Below are positions 4,699 to 5,075 of a DNA stretch of 5,075 nucleotides, one piece after another. Within the stretch, counting starts at the first letter, position 1. Each line of letters opens with the position of its first letter. The notes under the pieces are model-generated. The model was not told the origin of the DNA. It made no database searches and was given only the letters and a program-made list of their open reading frames with translations. The stretch is from an uncultured Bryobacterales bacterium (lineage in GTDB: Bacteria; Acidobacteriota; Terriglobia; Bryobacterales; Bryobacteraceae), in the NCBI GenBank assembly GCA_937859895.1, contig CALMAV010000480.1:1-5075 (forward strand), given 5' to 3'. The position numbers were made by a program, and so were the translations under genes.

Positions 4699-5075
4699 CT
4701 AGAAGGCTAGATGCAGCGCCACCTGAAGAATTCGGGGATCGTAGGTATTTGAGATCTGACCGAAACTTTGAGACCCTGGTGTCGTGTCCGGATTGCTGAA
4801 GTTAGCGTGATTGAACACGTTGAAAGCATCGCCACGCAACTCGATATTTGCCTTCTCGGTGAAGAAGAAGTGCTTAGAGATAGAAAGGTCGAGGTTTATG
4901 TAACCCGGTCCCCGTAGACCGTTACGGGGAAAGGTTCCATATGGGTAGTTGGTCAGAGCTGTCCCACCGTTGTTTGCAGCTTGAAGTCGACTAATGCTGA
5001 AAACTGAGGGATCAAACCAGAAGTTGCCTCCGCTCGTAGTGTTTGAGGACGGATTAGCAAAGGTCTGATAGTTTC
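4699..5075 (-). CDS. TonB-dependent receptor (Oar-like), C-terminal part
   Basis: Only the last 124 residues are in the window; the gene enters from the right edge and ends with TAG at 4701-4699. The visible part matches the end of the large TonB-dependent, carboxypeptidase-regulatory-domain receptors abundant in Acidobacteriota. It has N-F-W-F-D-P-S-V-F (residues 17-25), Y-G-T-F-P-R-N-G-L-R-G-P-G (45-57), N-L-D-L-S-I-S-K (60-67), then I-E-L-R-G-D-A-F-N-V-F-N-H-A-N-F (77-92). The terminal strand ends in L-H-L-A-F. A final Phe is the usual outer-membrane barrel assembly signal. These receptors import bulky substrates across the outer membrane using TonB energy; the substrate here is unknown. 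The stop codon is six bases from the palindrome, so the downstream genes may share its transcript. Confidence 0.93.
   Translation of the reverse strand, partial: NYQTFANPSSNTTSGGNFWFDPSVFSISRLQAANNGGTALTNYPYGTFPRNGLRGPGYINLDLSISKHFFFTEKANIELRGDAFNVFNHANFSNPDTTPGSQSFGQISNTYDPRILQVALHLAF

Overview
The window looks like chromosomal DNA of an Acidobacteriota-type bacterium. This rests on family recognition only: the C-terminus of a large Oar-like TonB-dependent receptor, a secreted FG-GAP/VCBS propeller protein and several exported proteins of unknown function, all on the minus strand. Every gene I can support is on the minus strand, so the locus reads from the right edge to the left.

Layout in transcription order. 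(1) 5075-4699: last 124 residues of an outer-membrane TonB-dependent receptor, ending in Phe. (2) 4692-4633: a palindromic element that fills almost the whole gap to the next gene. (3) 4638-2947: a signal-peptide reading frame starting inside the palindrome, a helical 142-codon frame, and a 421-codon Cys-containing secreted-type frame. These are linked by a frame change near 4585-4516 and an overlap at 4212-4184; the first and third pieces share one phase. (4) 2928-2104: an exported HEAT-like alpha-helical protein. (5) 2071-2007: a second copy of the palindrome. (6) 2015-732: an exported seven-motif FG-GAP/VCBS beta-propeller whose ATG lies inside that second copy. (7) 724-141: a ParDE toxin-antitoxin pair in which both genes look frameshifted. 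(8) 59-1: the first 19 codons of another exported protein, running off the left edge.

The most unusual feature is the pair of palindromes (about 55 bp core, 48 of 55 aligned positions identical plus one indel). In both copies the same base of the same arm is the A of the ATG of an exported-protein gene. In both an in-frame stop lies three codons before that ATG, and no Shine-Dalgarno sequence is visible. The start codon would therefore be buried in a strong RNA hairpin. This suggests either a shared cis-acting translation or regulatory element, or a mobile palindrome that has captured start codons.

The other theme is loss of frame. I see up to four frame breaks (antitoxin start, toxin middle, signal-peptide gene, and possibly the 142/421 junction), while the longer frames around them are open. 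Either the locus is decaying or the source read has indel errors; raw-read inspection would decide. I see no rRNA, tRNA, CRISPR array, transposase or phage gene. The only gaps between genes are short: 60-140 (nothing certain), 2016-2103 and 4639-4698 (mostly the palindromes).
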